In this document: positions 21,599 through 33,086 of the stretch, piece by piece
How positions within the stretch are numbered: position 1 is the first letter of the stretch
How the letters are laid out: each line of letters starts with the position of its first letter
Source of the DNA: Prevotella sp.
Lineage (GTDB): Bacteria; Bacteroidota; Bacteroidia; Bacteroidales; Bacteroidaceae
Assembly (NCBI GenBank): GCA_022764085.1
Contig: JALERP010000111.1
Span: forward strand, 1 to 54,580
Length of the DNA: 54,580 bases
Reading direction: 5' to 3'
Made by a program: the position numbers and the translations under genes
Notes under the pieces: generated by a model
What the model saw: only the letters and a program-made list of their open reading frames with translations
What the model was told of the DNA's origin: nothing
Database searches by the model: none

Positions 21599-21704
21599 TT
21601 GTAGGGGTGGTGGGGTTTTGTAGGGGTAGGTAGGTTTTTGTAGGGGTAGTGGGTTTTTGTAGGGGTGGTGGGGTTTTGTAGGGGTAGGTAGGGGTTTTTA
21701 TAGG
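21599..21704. repeat. G-rich tandem repeat (GTAGGGGTGGTGGGGTTTT family)
   Basis: Repeated ttttgtaggggtggtggggttttgtaggggtaggtaggtttttgtaggggtagtgggttttt. Confidence 0.9.
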
Positions 21705-21728
21705 GGCCCATGCGGAGAGGCATGGGCC
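21705..21728 (-). terminator. Putative terminator hairpin after ddh
   Basis: GGCCCATGC-ggagag-GCATGGGCC, 9-bp perfect stem just downstream of the ddh stop. No long U tract. Confidence 0.55.
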
Positions 21729-21746
21729 ATTTTGCTGCTATCTGAA

Positions 21747-22646
21747 TTATACTAAGTGGGCGATTAGGTCTTCGCGATTTCCTTCCAGGAAATCAACAAC
21801 AGGAATCTCAATCATGGTGTAGCATCCAGGCTGCTGGCGCATAGAGGCACGAGCCACGTTGACGAGAACCTGACCAGTAAGGGCGGGGTTGTTGATGCTC
21901 ATGTTGAACTCAAGACGCTGATTCTGAGTTTGTCCACTCACACCCTTGCGCACAAGGTTTACACCATGACCCATATCACGTACATCGTCAACAGAAGCCA
22001 CCTGGAACACGTGAGTTTCATCGTTTGAGAAGTAGGGGTCAGCCTTGATGGCCTTTGTGACATCCTCCAGTCTGTATCCTTCCTCAAGTTCCACATATAC
22101 CATTCGGCGGTGGATTCCCTCACCAAGAGGAATAGTCATTGAAAGTGCATTCTTTACTCCCTCCTTTGAACGCACACAAACAGAGTGTCCCATAGACATT
22201 CCTGGACCAAAGTTAGTATAGCTAAGTCCCTTTGGAGCAAGGCTTTGCATCAAAGTTCTCACCACAGAGTCAGAACCGGGATCCCATCCTGCTGCGATAA
22301 CCGAAACAGTGTTGTTCTCTCGACATATAGGCATCAGTTCATTGCGGTAATCGAGGATGCTTGTGTGGATGTCGAAGCTGTCAACTGTGTTTATACCGAG
22401 AGGAAGAATCTGCTTTGCGAAATCCGGGCACGAACGAGTAGGGGCACAAAGGATGGCGACGTCAACATCCTTTAGTTCACGTATGTCTTTTACCACCTCA
22501 TACTGAGCAAGCTCAGCAGGTTTGTTCTCAGCTCCATTGCGTCTAACTATACCGGCAATTTCGAAGTCATTGGCAGCTTCAAGTGCCTGGACGGTGTAAC
22601 GTCCGATGTTGCCGTATCCAACTACGGCTGCTTTGATTTTTTTCAT
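21747..22646 (-). CDS. ddh: meso-diaminopimelate D-dehydrogenase
   Basis: AAVVGYGNIGRYTVQALEAANDFEIAGIVRR, SFDIHTSILDYR, AAGWDPGSDSVVRTLMQSLAPKGLSYTNFGPGMSMGHSV. Confidence 0.96.
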   Translation of the reverse strand: MKKIKAAVVGYGNIGRYTVQALEAANDFEIAGIVRRNGAENKPAELAQYEVVKDIRELKDVDVAILCAPTRSCPDFAKQILPLGINTVDSFDIHTSILDYRNELMPICRENNTVSVIAAGWDPGSDSVVRTLMQSLAPKGLSYTNFGPGMSMGHSVCVRSKEGVKNALSMTIPLGEGIHRRMVYVELEEGYRLEDVTKAIKADPYFSNDETHVFQVASVDDVRDMGHGVNLVRKGVSGQTQNQRLEFNMSINNPALTGQVLVNVARASMRQQPGCYTMIEIPVVDFLEGNREDLIAHLV

Positions 22647-22852
22647 TCTTCTATATCTTTTTTTAATATTACGTTTGACTTTGCGGTTGCAAAATTACAC
22701 ATTTTCGTTGGAATATCGTTCAAATTGCAAGAAAAAAATGATAAATAAATGCAGATTTGTATAAATCCACATTTTTTTAGCCTTAAATACAATAAATTGT
22801 AAGTAAAATGCGTTTTTTTTATTGTATCACATTATTAAAATAGAAAACAGAC

Positions 22853-23455
22853 ATGATAGAATATATAAAAGGTGAACTTGCCGACCTGAGTCCAGCGATG
22901 GCAGTAGTGGAAGCCGGTGGTGTTGGATATGCGATGAACATATCTCTCAACACCTATTCCGCCATTCAGGGAAAGAAGGCCGTGAAGCTCTACGCCTTTG
23001 AGGCGATACGTGAAGATGCTCACGTGCTTTATGGATTTGTAAGCAAGAAGGAGCGTGAGTTATTCCAGTTGCTGATAACAGTGTCGGGTATTGGTCCGAA
23101 CACAGCTCGTATGGTACTTTCCTCAATGTCTCCTTCAGAGTTGTGCAACAGTATCTCCACGGGAAATGAGAAGTTAATAAAGGGTATAAAGGGTATTGGT
23201 CTGAAGACCGCTCAACGCATTATTGTCGATTTGAGGGACAAGATTGTGACCCTCGGCATTGCCGAAGAGATACCAGCCGGAGGAAGTATTCAGTCACCTG
23301 TAAACAATCAGGTGAAGGACGAGGCGGTGAGTGCCCTTACCATGCTTGGTTTCTCGCCTGCACCTTCTCAGAAAGTTGTTGTTTCCATTCTTCAGGAACG
23401 TCCTGACGCCCCTGTCGAAGAAGTTATCAAACTCGCATTGAAGCAGATTAAGTGA
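22853..23455 (+). CDS. ruvA: Holliday junction branch migration protein RuvA
   Basis: [69 protein letters not shown]. Confidence 0.97.
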   Translation: MIEYIKGELADLSPAMAVVEAGGVGYAMNISLNTYSAIQGKKAVKLYAFEAIREDAHVLYGFVSKKERELFQLLITVSGIGPNTARMVLSSMSPSELCNSISTGNEKLIKGIKGIGLKTAQRIIVDLRDKIVTLGIAEEIPAGGSIQSPVNNQVKDEAVSALTMLGFSPAPSQKVVVSILQERPDAPVEEVIKLALKQIK

Positions 23456-26400
23456 AGACAAGACTAGTTATAGCCATAGTAGTTCTCCTTAGTGTGTGTG
23501 CACTGGCCGTGCCTCCTCAGGATGACAAGACAGCCCGTAACGATGCTGTCAAGGAGCAGCCTGTCATTTCTTCGAATGATGTTATTCCCGACTCCCTGCT
23601 CCATTCACGATGGAAGATTCAGAAGACCGTTCCAACCAGTCAGAGCGACCTGCGCCGTTCGCCTCTCGACCTCTCTATGCCCGATAACATTAAGCAGGAG
23701 GTAGTATATGATGACTCGCTCAACGTATATTACATAGGTTCAAAGATAGGCGATTCTTATCTTAATTCTCCAGTGATGATGACTCCCGAAGAATATCAGA
23801 AGTGGAGTGAGAAGAAGGCATTGGATGAATTCTTCAAGTCAAAGAACGCCACAGAGTTTGAGAATAAGGGAAAGGAGAAGTTCGATTTTACCGATATGCA
23901 CTTTGACCTTGGTCCTGCCGAGAAAATATTCGGTCCTGGCGGTGTGAGAATCAAGACCCAGGGAACAGCGGAATTGAAATTGGGAATTAACAAGAAGAAC
24001 GTTGATAATCCCTCGTTGCCCGAGCGCAACCGTAAAACCACGGCATTCGACTTTGACGAGAAGGTCAACCTCAACCTTACGGGAAAGGTAGGCGACAAGG
24101 TGAATATGAGCCTTAACTACAACACCGATGCCACTTTCGACTTCGACACCAAGAATATCAAGCTCAAATATGAAGGCAAGGAAGACGAGATTATCAAACT
24201 CGTTGAGGCGGGAAATGTATCATTCCCCTCAAATTCATCCCTTGTCACCGGTGCCTCGTCGCTTTTTGGTATCAGAACCGACATGCAGTTTGGTAAGTTG
24301 AAATTACAGACAGTCGTATCGCAGAAGAAGTCAACCTCCAAGAGTGTCAGTTCAAAGGGCGGCACCCAGACCACACCGTTCGAAATCAACGTAGCAGACT
24401 ATGAGGAGAACCGTCACTTCTTCCTAAGCCATTATTTCCGCAAGAAATACGACCAGGCGATGTCAACACTGCCAAACTTAATGACAGGAGTCAAAATCAC
24501 CCGTGTTGAGATATGGGTGACAAACAAAACCGGAACAACGAGCAATACCCGTAATATCGTGGCTCTTGCCGACTTGGGCGAGGGCAGTAACCTTGGCAAC
24601 CCGATGTGGGGAGGTAAGGGAGATGTAGTGCCGAGCAATGATGCCAACAGTGAGTATTCAGCGATGGTGACACAGTACGCAGCAGCCCGCGACATCGACC
24701 AGACCAATACAGTGCTGGATGGAATAGGAGGATTCACCGGAGGCGTGGATTATGAAAAGGTCCAGAGTGCACGTCTGCTCACCTCTTCGGAATATACCCT
24801 CAACAGTGCATTGGGATATGTCAGTCTGAAGACCACACTTCAGACCGACCAGGTGTTGGCAGTTGCTTTTGAATACACCTACGGCGGTGTTACCTATCAG
24901 GTGGGTGAGTTTGCCTCCGACAATACCAATACCTCGGAGGCCCTGTTTGTGAAGTCGTTGAAGAACACCGGTACGTCACCCATGATGTCAAACTGGCGTC
25001 TGATGATGAAAAACGTCTATTATCTTGCCCAGAACATAGAGAAGACGAAGTTCAGGCTCGATGTTAAATACCAGAGTGACACTACGGGTGTTTATCTGAC
25101 ATATATCCCTGAGCCCCAAACCAAAAACACGATTCTCATCCGTGCCTTGGGAGCCGACCGCCTTGACAATAACAACAAGGCGAACCCCAACGGCTATTTC
25201 GATTATGTTGAAGGATATACCGTGAGCAACGGTCGTGTATTCTTCCCCAAGGCAGAGCCCTTTGGACAGTATCTTTTAGACTATCTTGTCTCCAAGGGAG
25301 TATCAATGGACAGAGCAGAGAAATATGCCTTTACGGAATTGTATGACACTACGAAGACAGCGGCTAAACAAATTGCCGAGAAGAACAAGTTTGAGCTGAC
25401 GGGACAGTTTAAGGGTTCGTCAGCAGGTGTCATATCATTGGGAGCATATAATGTTCCGCGAGGTTCAGTTGTAGTTACTGCAGGAGGAGTAACCCTTACC
25501 GAAGGTTCCGACTATAGCGTTGATTATTCAGCAGGTGAAGTAACCATTCTCAATCAGAGCATCATTGATGCCGGAACAGCCGTCAACGTGTCTTTGGAGA
25601 GCAACAGTGACTACGGTATGCAGAGAAAAACTTTCTACGGAATAAACTGGGAGTATGATTTCACCAAGAACTTCCAGTTGAGTGGTACGTTGCAGCGTGT
25701 ATATGAGCAGACCCTCACCTCCAAGGTGGCAATGGGCAGCGAGCCCCTCAACAATATGCTTTGGGGCATGAATGTCAACTGGAAGCAGGAGAGCCAATGG
25801 CTCACCGACATGCTCGACAAACTGCCCTTCCTGCACCTTACCCAGCCCTCCAACATATCCTTCACAGGCGAGTTTGCTCAACTTATTGCCGGTCAGGCAA
25901 GCGGTGTGCAGGACGATGCCTCATATATTGATGACTTCGAGAACACGAAGAACGGAATCGACGTGTCCCAACCCAAGTCTTGGGTACTGTCAAGTGTACC
26001 TTCCATGTTCTCTGAAAGCAGCGACAAGACAACCCTCTCGAGCGGTTTTAACAGGGCACAATTGGCATGGTACACCATCGACCCTCTTTTCACCTATCGT
26101 TCATCGTCACTTACTCCTGCTCATATCAAGAGCGACCTTGAGCAACTTTCCAACCACTATGTCAGGGAGATATATGTCAGTGAGCTTTATCCTAACCGCC
26201 AGCAGAGCACATACAGCGGAGCAACGTCAACCCTGTCTATCCTCAACCTCGCCTATTATCCCACAGAGCGTGGCCCTTATAACTTCTCCACAAGTCTTAA
26301 TCCCGACGGTTCACTTCCTCAGCCTGACAAGAAATGGGGCGGAATGATGAGAAAGTTGGAAACCAACGATTTCGAGCAGGCAAACATCGAGTATGTGGAA

Positions 26401-29400
26401 TTCTGGTTGCTCGACCCGTTTATATATTCGCGCAACAGTCCGGATGCCTCCAGTTATGGTGGTGATTTGTATATTAACCTTGGAGAAATCAGCGAGGATA
26501 TCCTTCGCGACGGTAAGAAATATTATGAAAGCGGTATGCCAGTGGATGGTACAAGCAGTTTCACCACCACGCAGTGGGGTAAGATACCTGTTCAGGCCAC
26601 ACAGACATACGCCTTCGCCACAACAGCCGGTTCGAGAGAGAAGCAAGACGTGGGTCTAAATGGTTTGAACGACGAGGAAGAGCGAATGTTTGACCCCTAT
26701 CAGGACTTCAACAACTTCGTTCAGACACTTGCCAACGACAGTCTTAAGCAAGCATGGACAAATGACCCTGCAAATGATAACTATCATTACAGCCGTGGTA
26801 CAGACCTCGACGACCGCAAGGCATCTATCCTCGAACGTTACAAGCGTATCAACAACCCGCAGGGCAACTCTCCCGACAACGACAACAACACCGAGTCGTA
26901 TGACACATCCTACAAGACAACCCCCGACGTGGAGGACATCAACCAGGACTATACGCTAAATGAATACGAGCGTTATTATCAGTATAGGGTGAGCATACGT
27001 CCCGAGGATCTTGACGAAAGCCGTGTCGGTCTTAACTACCTTGCCGAAATACGTGAGTCGTTAGCCCCATTGCGCAACGGTAGTAAGGAGAATGTGAAAT
27101 GGTATAAGTTCCGTATTCCCCTCAATTCTCCCGACCGCGAGAAAGTCGGTTCTATAAGCGACTTGTCGAGCGTGCGCTTCATGCGTATGTTCCTTACCGG
27201 ATGGGAAAAACCGATAGTTCTTCGCTTCGGCAGCCTTGACCTTGTCAGAGGTGAATGGCGCACCTACGAGCAGAACCTCTCAAATGCCGCAACCACATCA
27301 ACCGGGGAACTCGAGACAACCAATGTGAACATCGAGGAGCATACCGACAAGCTCCCCGTCAACTACGTCCTTCCGCCGGGTATCAGCCGTGTTACCGATC
27401 CGTCTCAGCCACAGCTTGTTGAAGACAACGAGCAGGCTCTCGGCTTCATCGTCAAGCAGCTTGCCAAGGGAGAGTCCAAGGCAGTGTATAAGAACACCAA
27501 CCTCGACCTACGCCAGTACAAACGTCTGCAGATGTTTGTGCATGCGAATGCCTTGCAGCAGAATACCACCAACCTTCAGGACAACCAGTTGGCAGTGTTT
27601 GTGCGCCTTGGCAGCGACTACAAGAACAACTATTATGAATATGAGGTACCCCTGAAACTCACCCCCGAGAACCACTACAGTGATTCCCATGAGGGTAGGG
27701 TTGCGGTATGGCCCGAAGAGAACATGCTTGACATACCGCTTGACAAGTTCACATCTCTGAAGAAAGAGCGCAACAAGCAGAAGGCGGCAGGAGAAGCCGC
27801 CTATGTAAAGGAGTACTCGGTATATGACGGCGACAAGCCCAACAACAGGATAAGCGTAATGGGCAACCCCTCACTCGGCGAGGTCAAGACGATGATTATC
27901 GGTGTGAGAAACCTTGCCACAACAGCCAAGTCGGGCGAGGTGTGGGTCAACGAGATGCGTCTGAAGGAATTCAACAACAAGGGCGGATGGGCAGCCTCGG
28001 GAGCGTTGAACATGCAGCTTTCCGACTTTGCCACCATCAACCTTACAGGAAAGATAATGACCGACGGTTTCGGTGGCATAGAGGAAGGTATATCCCAGCG
28101 TTCCACCGATGACTACAAGACATACAGCCTGACGGCAAACTTCGAGCTTGGCAAGTTATTCCCCGACAAGGCAAAGGTCACTATACCTCTTTATTATAGT
28201 GTAACAAAAGAAGAGACATCGCCGCGCTATAATCCGCTCGACACAGATATGGAACTAAGCGATGCCCTCGACGCCATGGGTTCGAAGCACGAGCGCGACT
28301 CGCTCAAGTCGCTTGCAGTGTCGCGCACCACCTCTACCAACTTCTCTTTGTCCAACGTGCGTGTGGGCATCAAGACCAAGCGTCATCCTATGCCCTACGA
28401 CCCAGCCAACTTCTCATTCAGTTATAGCCATTCTCACAATTATACTACAGGTGAGACAACCGTATGGGAGAAGGAAGACCAGTGGAAGGGCTCTTTCAAC
28501 TATAGCTATAGTCCTGTATATAAGACATTTGAACCATTCAAGAAGCTAAAAGGCAAGAGCAAGTGGAACGAGTTCCCCAAGGCGTTAGGCTTGAACTATC
28601 TGCCTCAGAACATCACGTTCAATACCGACATGACTCGCACCTATTACGAGCTTCAGGAGCGCGATGTTGAGAACGGTGTGGATTCCAAACTGCCACTCAC
28701 CTTCAGCGAACAGTTCCTGTGGAACCGTGAGTTCTCCCTCAGATGGGACCTTACAAAGAACCTCCACATGAATTTCCAGAGTGCCACACATGCTGAGATA
28801 GAGGAACCATATACCCCAATCAACAAGGACCTCTATCCCGAGAGATACGAGGCATGGAAGGACTCAGTATGGCAGAGCATCAAGACATTCGGTCGGCCGC
28901 TCGACTATCAGCAGAGTTTCCAGGCATCTTATAAGTTGCCGCTCAACAAGATGCCGATATTCGACTGGCTCAATGCTGACGTGAGCTACAATGCCACATA
29001 CTCATGGGTGAGGGGAACCGAACTCGACGACGGTACGTCGTTGGGTAACACCATCAGCAACAACCGCAACCTGAATATCAACTCGCAGTGGAATCTTGAG
29101 ACTCTCTATAACCATGTCCCCTTCCTCAAGAAGGTGAACGAAAAGTTTAAGAAGGCAACTTCCACTCGTAATCAGAAGCAGGTGAAGAAAAAGCAGCAGA
29201 AGAAGACAGACAAGAAAGACGCCAAGGATGCAAAGGACGGCAAAGATACAAAAGACGGCAAGGATGCAAAAGACGGCAAGAATCCGAAGGATACAAAAGA
29301 CGACAAGAAACTCCTTCCTCTTAACAAGAACACATTCCAGAAGGAGATAGCCCTCAAGCCCGATACCACCGTTACCGTCAGTCACGGTAAGAAGTCGAAG

Positions 29401-30996
29401 CGGCTTATTGTAAGTGCGAAGACCAAGGAAGGCAAGGCTTATCCTATAAAGTATAAGGTGCTTGATGAGAACAAGATTCTCGTCAAGAACCTCGATTCAG
29501 TGAATGTGATGCTCAGTGTCACGCCTAAGCCCGCCATCGACACACAGTGGTGGTATAAGCCCGCCCAAAGTGCTGCACGATTCCTGATGATGATACGCAG
29601 TGTGAGCTTCACCTACCGCAACCAGTACAGCATGTCTCTGCCCGGATTCATGCCGGAGGCTGGCGATGTCTTTGGTCAGCGCAACAGTGGCGGGGCGCTT
29701 GCCCCGGGCTTGGGCTTTGCCTTCGGACTTACCGGCGATGACTTTGTCAACAAGAGTTATGACCGCGGTTGGCTTATGTCATCCGACAGTGTGGCTACTC
29801 CAGCCAACACCAATTCCACAGAAGACCTGCAGGTGAAGATGACCCTCGAGCCAGTGCGCGACTTGAAGATAGACCTCTCGGCAAGTCGCACCGTCAACAG
29901 GGCAAAGAGCATACAGTATATGTATGAGGGGTCTCCCACCACCCACAGCGGTTCGTTCACCATGACCACCCTCAGCCTGAAGAGCGCTCTTGAAGGAATG
30001 GGCGATGCCAACAATGGCTATTACTCCAAGTCGTTCGAGAAGTTCTGCAACTCCATAGCCGGTTTCCGCGACCGTGTGCAGGCCCGTTATGCCGGTATCG
30101 ACGGAGTGGGCGAGGTGAAACAGTACAGTGGCGACGTGCTCATTCCCGCCTTCCTCAATGCCTATACCTCCAGTGGCGGCGGCTCGCTCGACATATTCCC
30201 CTCACTGCGCCGTATGCTCCCCAACTGGACACTTCGCTACAGCGGTCTCGGCAAGTTGCCGTGGTTCAGCGAGACATTCAAGAGCTTCAACATCAACCAC
30301 GGCTACAAGAGTGTCTTCGCGGTGGGCAGCTATGCCTCTTACAGCACCTACCGCGAGTATATGGACGGCTTGGGATTCATCACCGATGCCACCTCAGGTG
30401 CATCCATCCCCAGTTCGATGTACAACGTATCCACTGTGAGCATCAACGAGTCGTTTGCCCCACTCATAGGTATCGACTTCACCATGCAGAACAACCTCAC
30501 GGGCAAGGTGGAGTATCGCACCACGCGCGTCCTGTCGCTCAGTATGACAAGCGTGCAGATCAACGAGTCGCTCAGTAAGGACTGGGTCATCGGAGTGGGA
30601 TATAAAATCAGCAACTTCAACCTCTTCGGTTCCAACACCTCGCGTAAGATAAAGAAAACTCAGAAGGGAACCAAGGCAAAGGCAGATGAAAACGCCACGA
30701 AGACCACCACAACAAGCAACACCCGCGGTGTGAACCACGACCTCAACCTGCGTCTTGACATATCATTGCGCAAGCAGGCAGCCATCACCCGCGACATAGC
30801 CACGATGACCTCGTCGGCAAGCAGTGGAAACACGGCTTTCAAGATGTCGTTTATGGCGGACTACACCCTCTCCCGTCTGCTCACCCTCTCGGCATACTAT
30901 GACCGCCAGACCAATACTCCGCTCCTGTCGAGCAGCAGTTATCCTACTACAACGCAGGACTTCGGATTAAGCGTAAAGTTCTCGCTTACGAGATAG
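23452..30996 (+). CDS. sprA: Cell surface protein SprA (type IX secretion translocon)
   Basis: 2514 aa; [119 protein letters not shown] start overlaps the ruvA stop. Confidence 0.95.
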   Translation: MKTRLVIAIVVLLSVCALAVPPQDDKTARNDAVKEQPVISSNDVIPDSLLHSRWKIQKTVPTSQSDLRRSPLDLSMPDNIKQEVVYDDSLNVYYIGSKIGDSYLNSPVMMTPEEYQKWSEKKALDEFFKSKNATEFENKGKEKFDFTDMHFDLGPAEKIFGPGGVRIKTQGTAELKLGINKKNVDNPSLPERNRKTTAFDFDEKVNLNLTGKVGDKVNMSLNYNTDATFDFDTKNIKLKYEGKEDEIIKLVEAGNVSFPSNSSLVTGASSLFGIRTDMQFGKLKLQTVVSQKKSTSKSVSSKGGTQTTPFEINVADYEENRHFFLSHYFRKKYDQAMSTLPNLMTGVKITRVEIWVTNKTGTTSNTRNIVALADLGEGSNLGNPMWGGKGDVVPSNDANSEYSAMVTQYAAARDIDQTNTVLDGIGGFTGGVDYEKVQSARLLTSSEYTLNSALGYVSLKTTLQTDQVLAVAFEYTYGGVTYQVGEFASDNTNTSEALFVKSLKNTGTSPMMSNWRLMMKNVYYLAQNIEKTKFRLDVKYQSDTTGVYLTYIPEPQTKNTILIRALGADRLDNNNKANPNGYFDYVEGYTVSNGRVFFPKAEPFGQYLLDYLVSKGVSMDRAEKYAFTELYDTTKTAAKQIAEKNKFELTGQFKGSSAGVISLGAYNVPRGSVVVTAGGVTLTEGSDYSVDYSAGEVTILNQSIIDAGTAVNVSLESNSDYGMQRKTFYGINWEYDFTKNFQLSGTLQRVYEQTLTSKVAMGSEPLNNMLWGMNVNWKQESQWLTDMLDKLPFLHLTQPSNISFTGEFAQLIAGQASGVQDDASYIDDFENTKNGIDVSQPKSWVLSSVPSMFSESSDKTTLSSGFNRAQLAWYTIDPLFTYRSSSLTPAHIKSDLEQLSNHYVREIYVSELYPNRQQSTYSGATSTLSILNLAYYPTERGPYNFSTSLNPDGSLPQPDKKWGGMMRKLETNDFEQANIEYVEFWLLDPFIYSRNSPDASSYGGDLYINLGEISEDILRDGKKYYESGMPVDGTSSFTTTQWGKIPVQATQTYAFATTAGSREKQDVGLNGLNDEEERMFDPYQDFNNFVQTLANDSLKQAWTNDPANDNYHYSRGTDLDDRKASILERYKRINNPQGNSPDNDNNTESYDTSYKTTPDVEDINQDYTLNEYERYYQYRVSIRPEDLDESRVGLNYLAEIRESLAPLRNGSKENVKWYKFRIPLNSPDREKVGSISDLSSVRFMRMFLTGWEKPIVLRFGSLDLVRGEWRTYEQNLSNAATTSTGELETTNVNIEEHTDKLPVNYVLPPGISRVTDPSQPQLVEDNEQALGFIVKQLAKGESKAVYKNTNLDLRQYKRLQMFVHANALQQNTTNLQDNQLAVFVRLGSDYKNNYYEYEVPLKLTPENHYSDSHEGRVAVWPEENMLDIPLDKFTSLKKERNKQKAAGEAAYVKEYSVYDGDKPNNRISVMGNPSLGEVKTMIIGVRNLATTAKSGEVWVNEMRLKEFNNKGGWAASGALNMQLSDFATINLTGKIMTDGFGGIEEGISQRSTDDYKTYSLTANFELGKLFPDKAKVTIPLYYSVTKEETSPRYNPLDTDMELSDALDAMGSKHERDSLKSLAVSRTTSTNFSLSNVRVGIKTKRHPMPYDPANFSFSYSHSHNYTTGETTVWEKEDQWKGSFNYSYSPVYKTFEPFKKLKGKSKWNEFPKALGLNYLPQNITFNTDMTRTYYELQERDVENGVDSKLPLTFSEQFLWNREFSLRWDLTKNLHMNFQSATHAEIEEPYTPINKDLYPERYEAWKDSVWQSIKTFGRPLDYQQSFQASYKLPLNKMPIFDWLNADVSYNATYSWVRGTELDDGTSLGNTISNNRNLNINSQWNLETLYNHVPFLKKVNEKFKKATSTRNQKQVKKKQQKKTDKKDAKDAKDGKDTKDGKDAKDGKNPKDTKDDKKLLPLNKNTFQKEIALKPDTTVTVSHGKKSKRLIVSAKTKEGKAYPIKYKVLDENKILVKNLDSVNVMLSVTPKPAIDTQWWYKPAQSAARFLMMIRSVSFTYRNQYSMSLPGFMPEAGDVFGQRNSGGALAPGLGFAFGLTGDDFVNKSYDRGWLMSSDSVATPANTNSTEDLQVKMTLEPVRDLKIDLSASRTVNRAKSIQYMYEGSPTTHSGSFTMTTLSLKSALEGMGDANNGYYSKSFEKFCNSIAGFRDRVQARYAGIDGVGEVKQYSGDVLIPAFLNAYTSSGGGSLDIFPSLRRMLPNWTLRYSGLGKLPWFSETFKSFNINHGYKSVFAVGSYASYSTYREYMDGLGFITDATSGASIPSSMYNVSTVSINESFAPLIGIDFTMQNNLTGKVEYRTTRVLSLSMTSVQINESLSKDWVIGVGYKISNFNLFGSNTSRKIKKTQKGTKAKADENATKTTTTSNTRGVNHDLNLRLDISLRKQAAITRDIATMTSSASSGNTAFKMSFMADYTLSRLLTLSAYYDRQTNTPLLSSSSYPTTTQDFGLSVKFSLTR

Positions 30997-31083
30997 AAAA
31001 GTGAAGTTTTTGCTGATTTTCTTTGGTGTTTCAATAATTATACGTAATTTTGCAACCGAAATGATTATAATATATAATAAGGT

Positions 31084-32169
31084 ATGAAAAGAATTGTTAC
31101 TGTTTTTGCAGCAGCAGTCATGGCCTCGAATGTGGCGGTGGCACAAAATAATATAGAATTGGGCGTAACGCTCGGAACAGATGGCGTGGGTCTCGACTTG
31201 TCTATGCCAGTTATAAAAAAATGGGTGAATGTACGCACGGGATTCACCTATATGCCTCGCTTCGATGCCACAATGCACTTCGGGTTCGAGGCAGGCGACG
31301 AGAATATGACCCAGGAAGAGCGAGACAAGCAGTTTGACAAGCTCTCGGGTATGCTCTATGACATGATAGGCACCAAGGTGGATAAGCAGGTGGATATGGT
31401 GGGAACACCCAAAATGCAAAACTTCAAGTTCCTTGTGGATGTTACTCCATTCCGCAACAAGAACTGGCATATCACTACCGGCTTCTATTGGGGTCCCTCG
31501 CGTATAGCATACGCGGAGAATGCTGTATATGACGCCACGTCGCTCGTGTCAACATCATTCTACAACACTCTATATGACCGAGTTGCCAATTCCTACAATA
31601 ACCTGTTCTCCGATTGGGAGAAACCATATATGTCGTTAGGTGGAACCGACTTGTATGCTGACGAGGAGATATACAACAAGTTCAAGAGTTTCGGGCGCAT
31701 GAAGGTGCAGTTGGGCAATTATGTCGATACCGGTGCTCCCTGTTATGTGGAGCCGGATGAAAACAACATGATGACAGCAAAGGTAAAGGTAAACAACTTC
31801 CGCCCTTACCTCGGTTTTGGTTATGGCGGCCGTCTTTTCAAGAACAGTGACAAGTACAGGATATCTTTCGATGCCGGTGTGATGTTTTGGGGAGGTACGC
31901 CCAAGGTTCTCGTCACTGCTACCGAAGTGGTGGAGGACAAGGGACTTGGCCCTGTTATCGACGAAGACGGCAATCCGATACTCGACGCAAACGATAACCC
32001 GGTTATCGGACAGGTGAGAGAAGCCACGATGGTACATGTCAAGAGAGAAGTTGACCTTGCCAAGGATGTGAGGGACATCGGTGGCAAGGTCGGCGATTAT
32101 GTTGATATAATGAAGTCGTTTAAGGCATATCCCGTAATCAACCTCAGAATATCACGAGTACTGTGGTAG
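31084..32169 (+). CDS. Hypothetical secreted/outer-membrane protein
   Basis: Signal peptide MKRIVTVFAAAVMASNVAVAQ; barrel-like C-terminus. Family not recognised. Confidence 0.6.
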   Translation: MKRIVTVFAAAVMASNVAVAQNNIELGVTLGTDGVGLDLSMPVIKKWVNVRTGFTYMPRFDATMHFGFEAGDENMTQEERDKQFDKLSGMLYDMIGTKVDKQVDMVGTPKMQNFKFLVDVTPFRNKNWHITTGFYWGPSRIAYAENAVYDATSLVSTSFYNTLYDRVANSYNNLFSDWEKPYMSLGGTDLYADEEIYNKFKSFGRMKVQLGNYVDTGAPCYVEPDENNMMTAKVKVNNFRPYLGFGYGGRLFKNSDKYRISFDAGVMFWGGTPKVLVTATEVVEDKGLGPVIDEDGNPILDANDNPVIGQVREATMVHVKREVDLAKDVRDIGGKVGDYVDIMKSFKAYPVINLRISRVLW

Positions 32170-32188
32170 TGAAAATAGCAAGGAGATA

Positions 32189-32935
32189 TTATAGATAAAA
32201 CCCCTGGCGTCGCAATGCCCGAATCATCCCCTCGGACATTGCGACGTTGTCTTTTCGGGTGTATCTGATGTCGGTGAATATCTGCGCGAGAGTTTCCTTG
32301 TTGTTTATTCTGACAAACTCGCGGTTTTCCTCCAAACCCTCTTTCTCTGAATAATACTTGTCGATAGCTTCAGCCGTGTATGGCTTGTATGCCTCCTCGT
32401 GCACGAACGACTCCAATGGCAGACGGTCGGTCAGGGCAGGCTCTTCATCAGGCCATCCCACAGTCAGTGTAGCCACAGGCATTACGAGTTGCGGCAGTTT
32501 GAGAGCGTCGATAATCATCTCCGGCATATACACCGTCGTTCCCAGGAAACACAGTCCCAGTCCAGCCTCCTCAGCCAGGTTGCAGAATGTCTGCGTATAT
32601 AGCAGCGCGTCGGTAGAGGCATTGATGAACGAGAGGAAATTGTCGTATCCCGGGTCAGCCTTCCTGTGCATACACCAGTCGGTAGCCCTTCTGAAGTCGG
32701 CGCAGACAGTAAGCACCACCGGCGCCTGTGTCACCATCGGTTGGTTGAAGTGTGCCGGTGCGAGAGCCTTCTTGCCCTCCTCGCTGCGTGTTACGACGAC
32801 ACTGTATAATTGCATGTTCCCCATGGTTTGGGTGCGCGATGCCTTTGTGAGCAGGTCGCGGAGCAATTCGTTGTCCACGTCCTTTGTTGAATACTTGCGT
32901 ATGGTACGTCTTGTAAGGATATTGTTCATATACAT
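32189..32935 (-). CDS. Nitroreductase family protein
   Basis: RRTIRKYSTKDVDNELLRDLLTKASRTQTMGNMQLYSVVVTR...LGLCFLGTTVYMPEMI...VATLTVGWPDEEP. Confidence 0.9.
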   Translation of the reverse strand: MYMNNILTRRTIRKYSTKDVDNELLRDLLTKASRTQTMGNMQLYSVVVTRSEEGKKALAPAHFNQPMVTQAPVVLTVCADFRRATDWCMHRKADPGYDNFLSFINASTDALLYTQTFCNLAEEAGLGLCFLGTTVYMPEMIIDALKLPQLVMPVATLTVGWPDEEPALTDRLPLESFVHEEAYKPYTAEAIDKYYSEKEGLEENREFVRINNKETLAQIFTDIRYTRKDNVAMSEGMIRALRRQGFYL

Positions 32936-33086
32936 ATATTTATATAATTATTGTCGGTGCAAAGGTACGAATAATTTTCTTTTTGGAAAACTTTTCTATA
33001 GAATATTTTATGAAAGTTTTCCCAAAAATATTTTTTTATCTCAGATATTTATAGTAACTTTGCGCCGCAATTGATAAAACTTAGTA

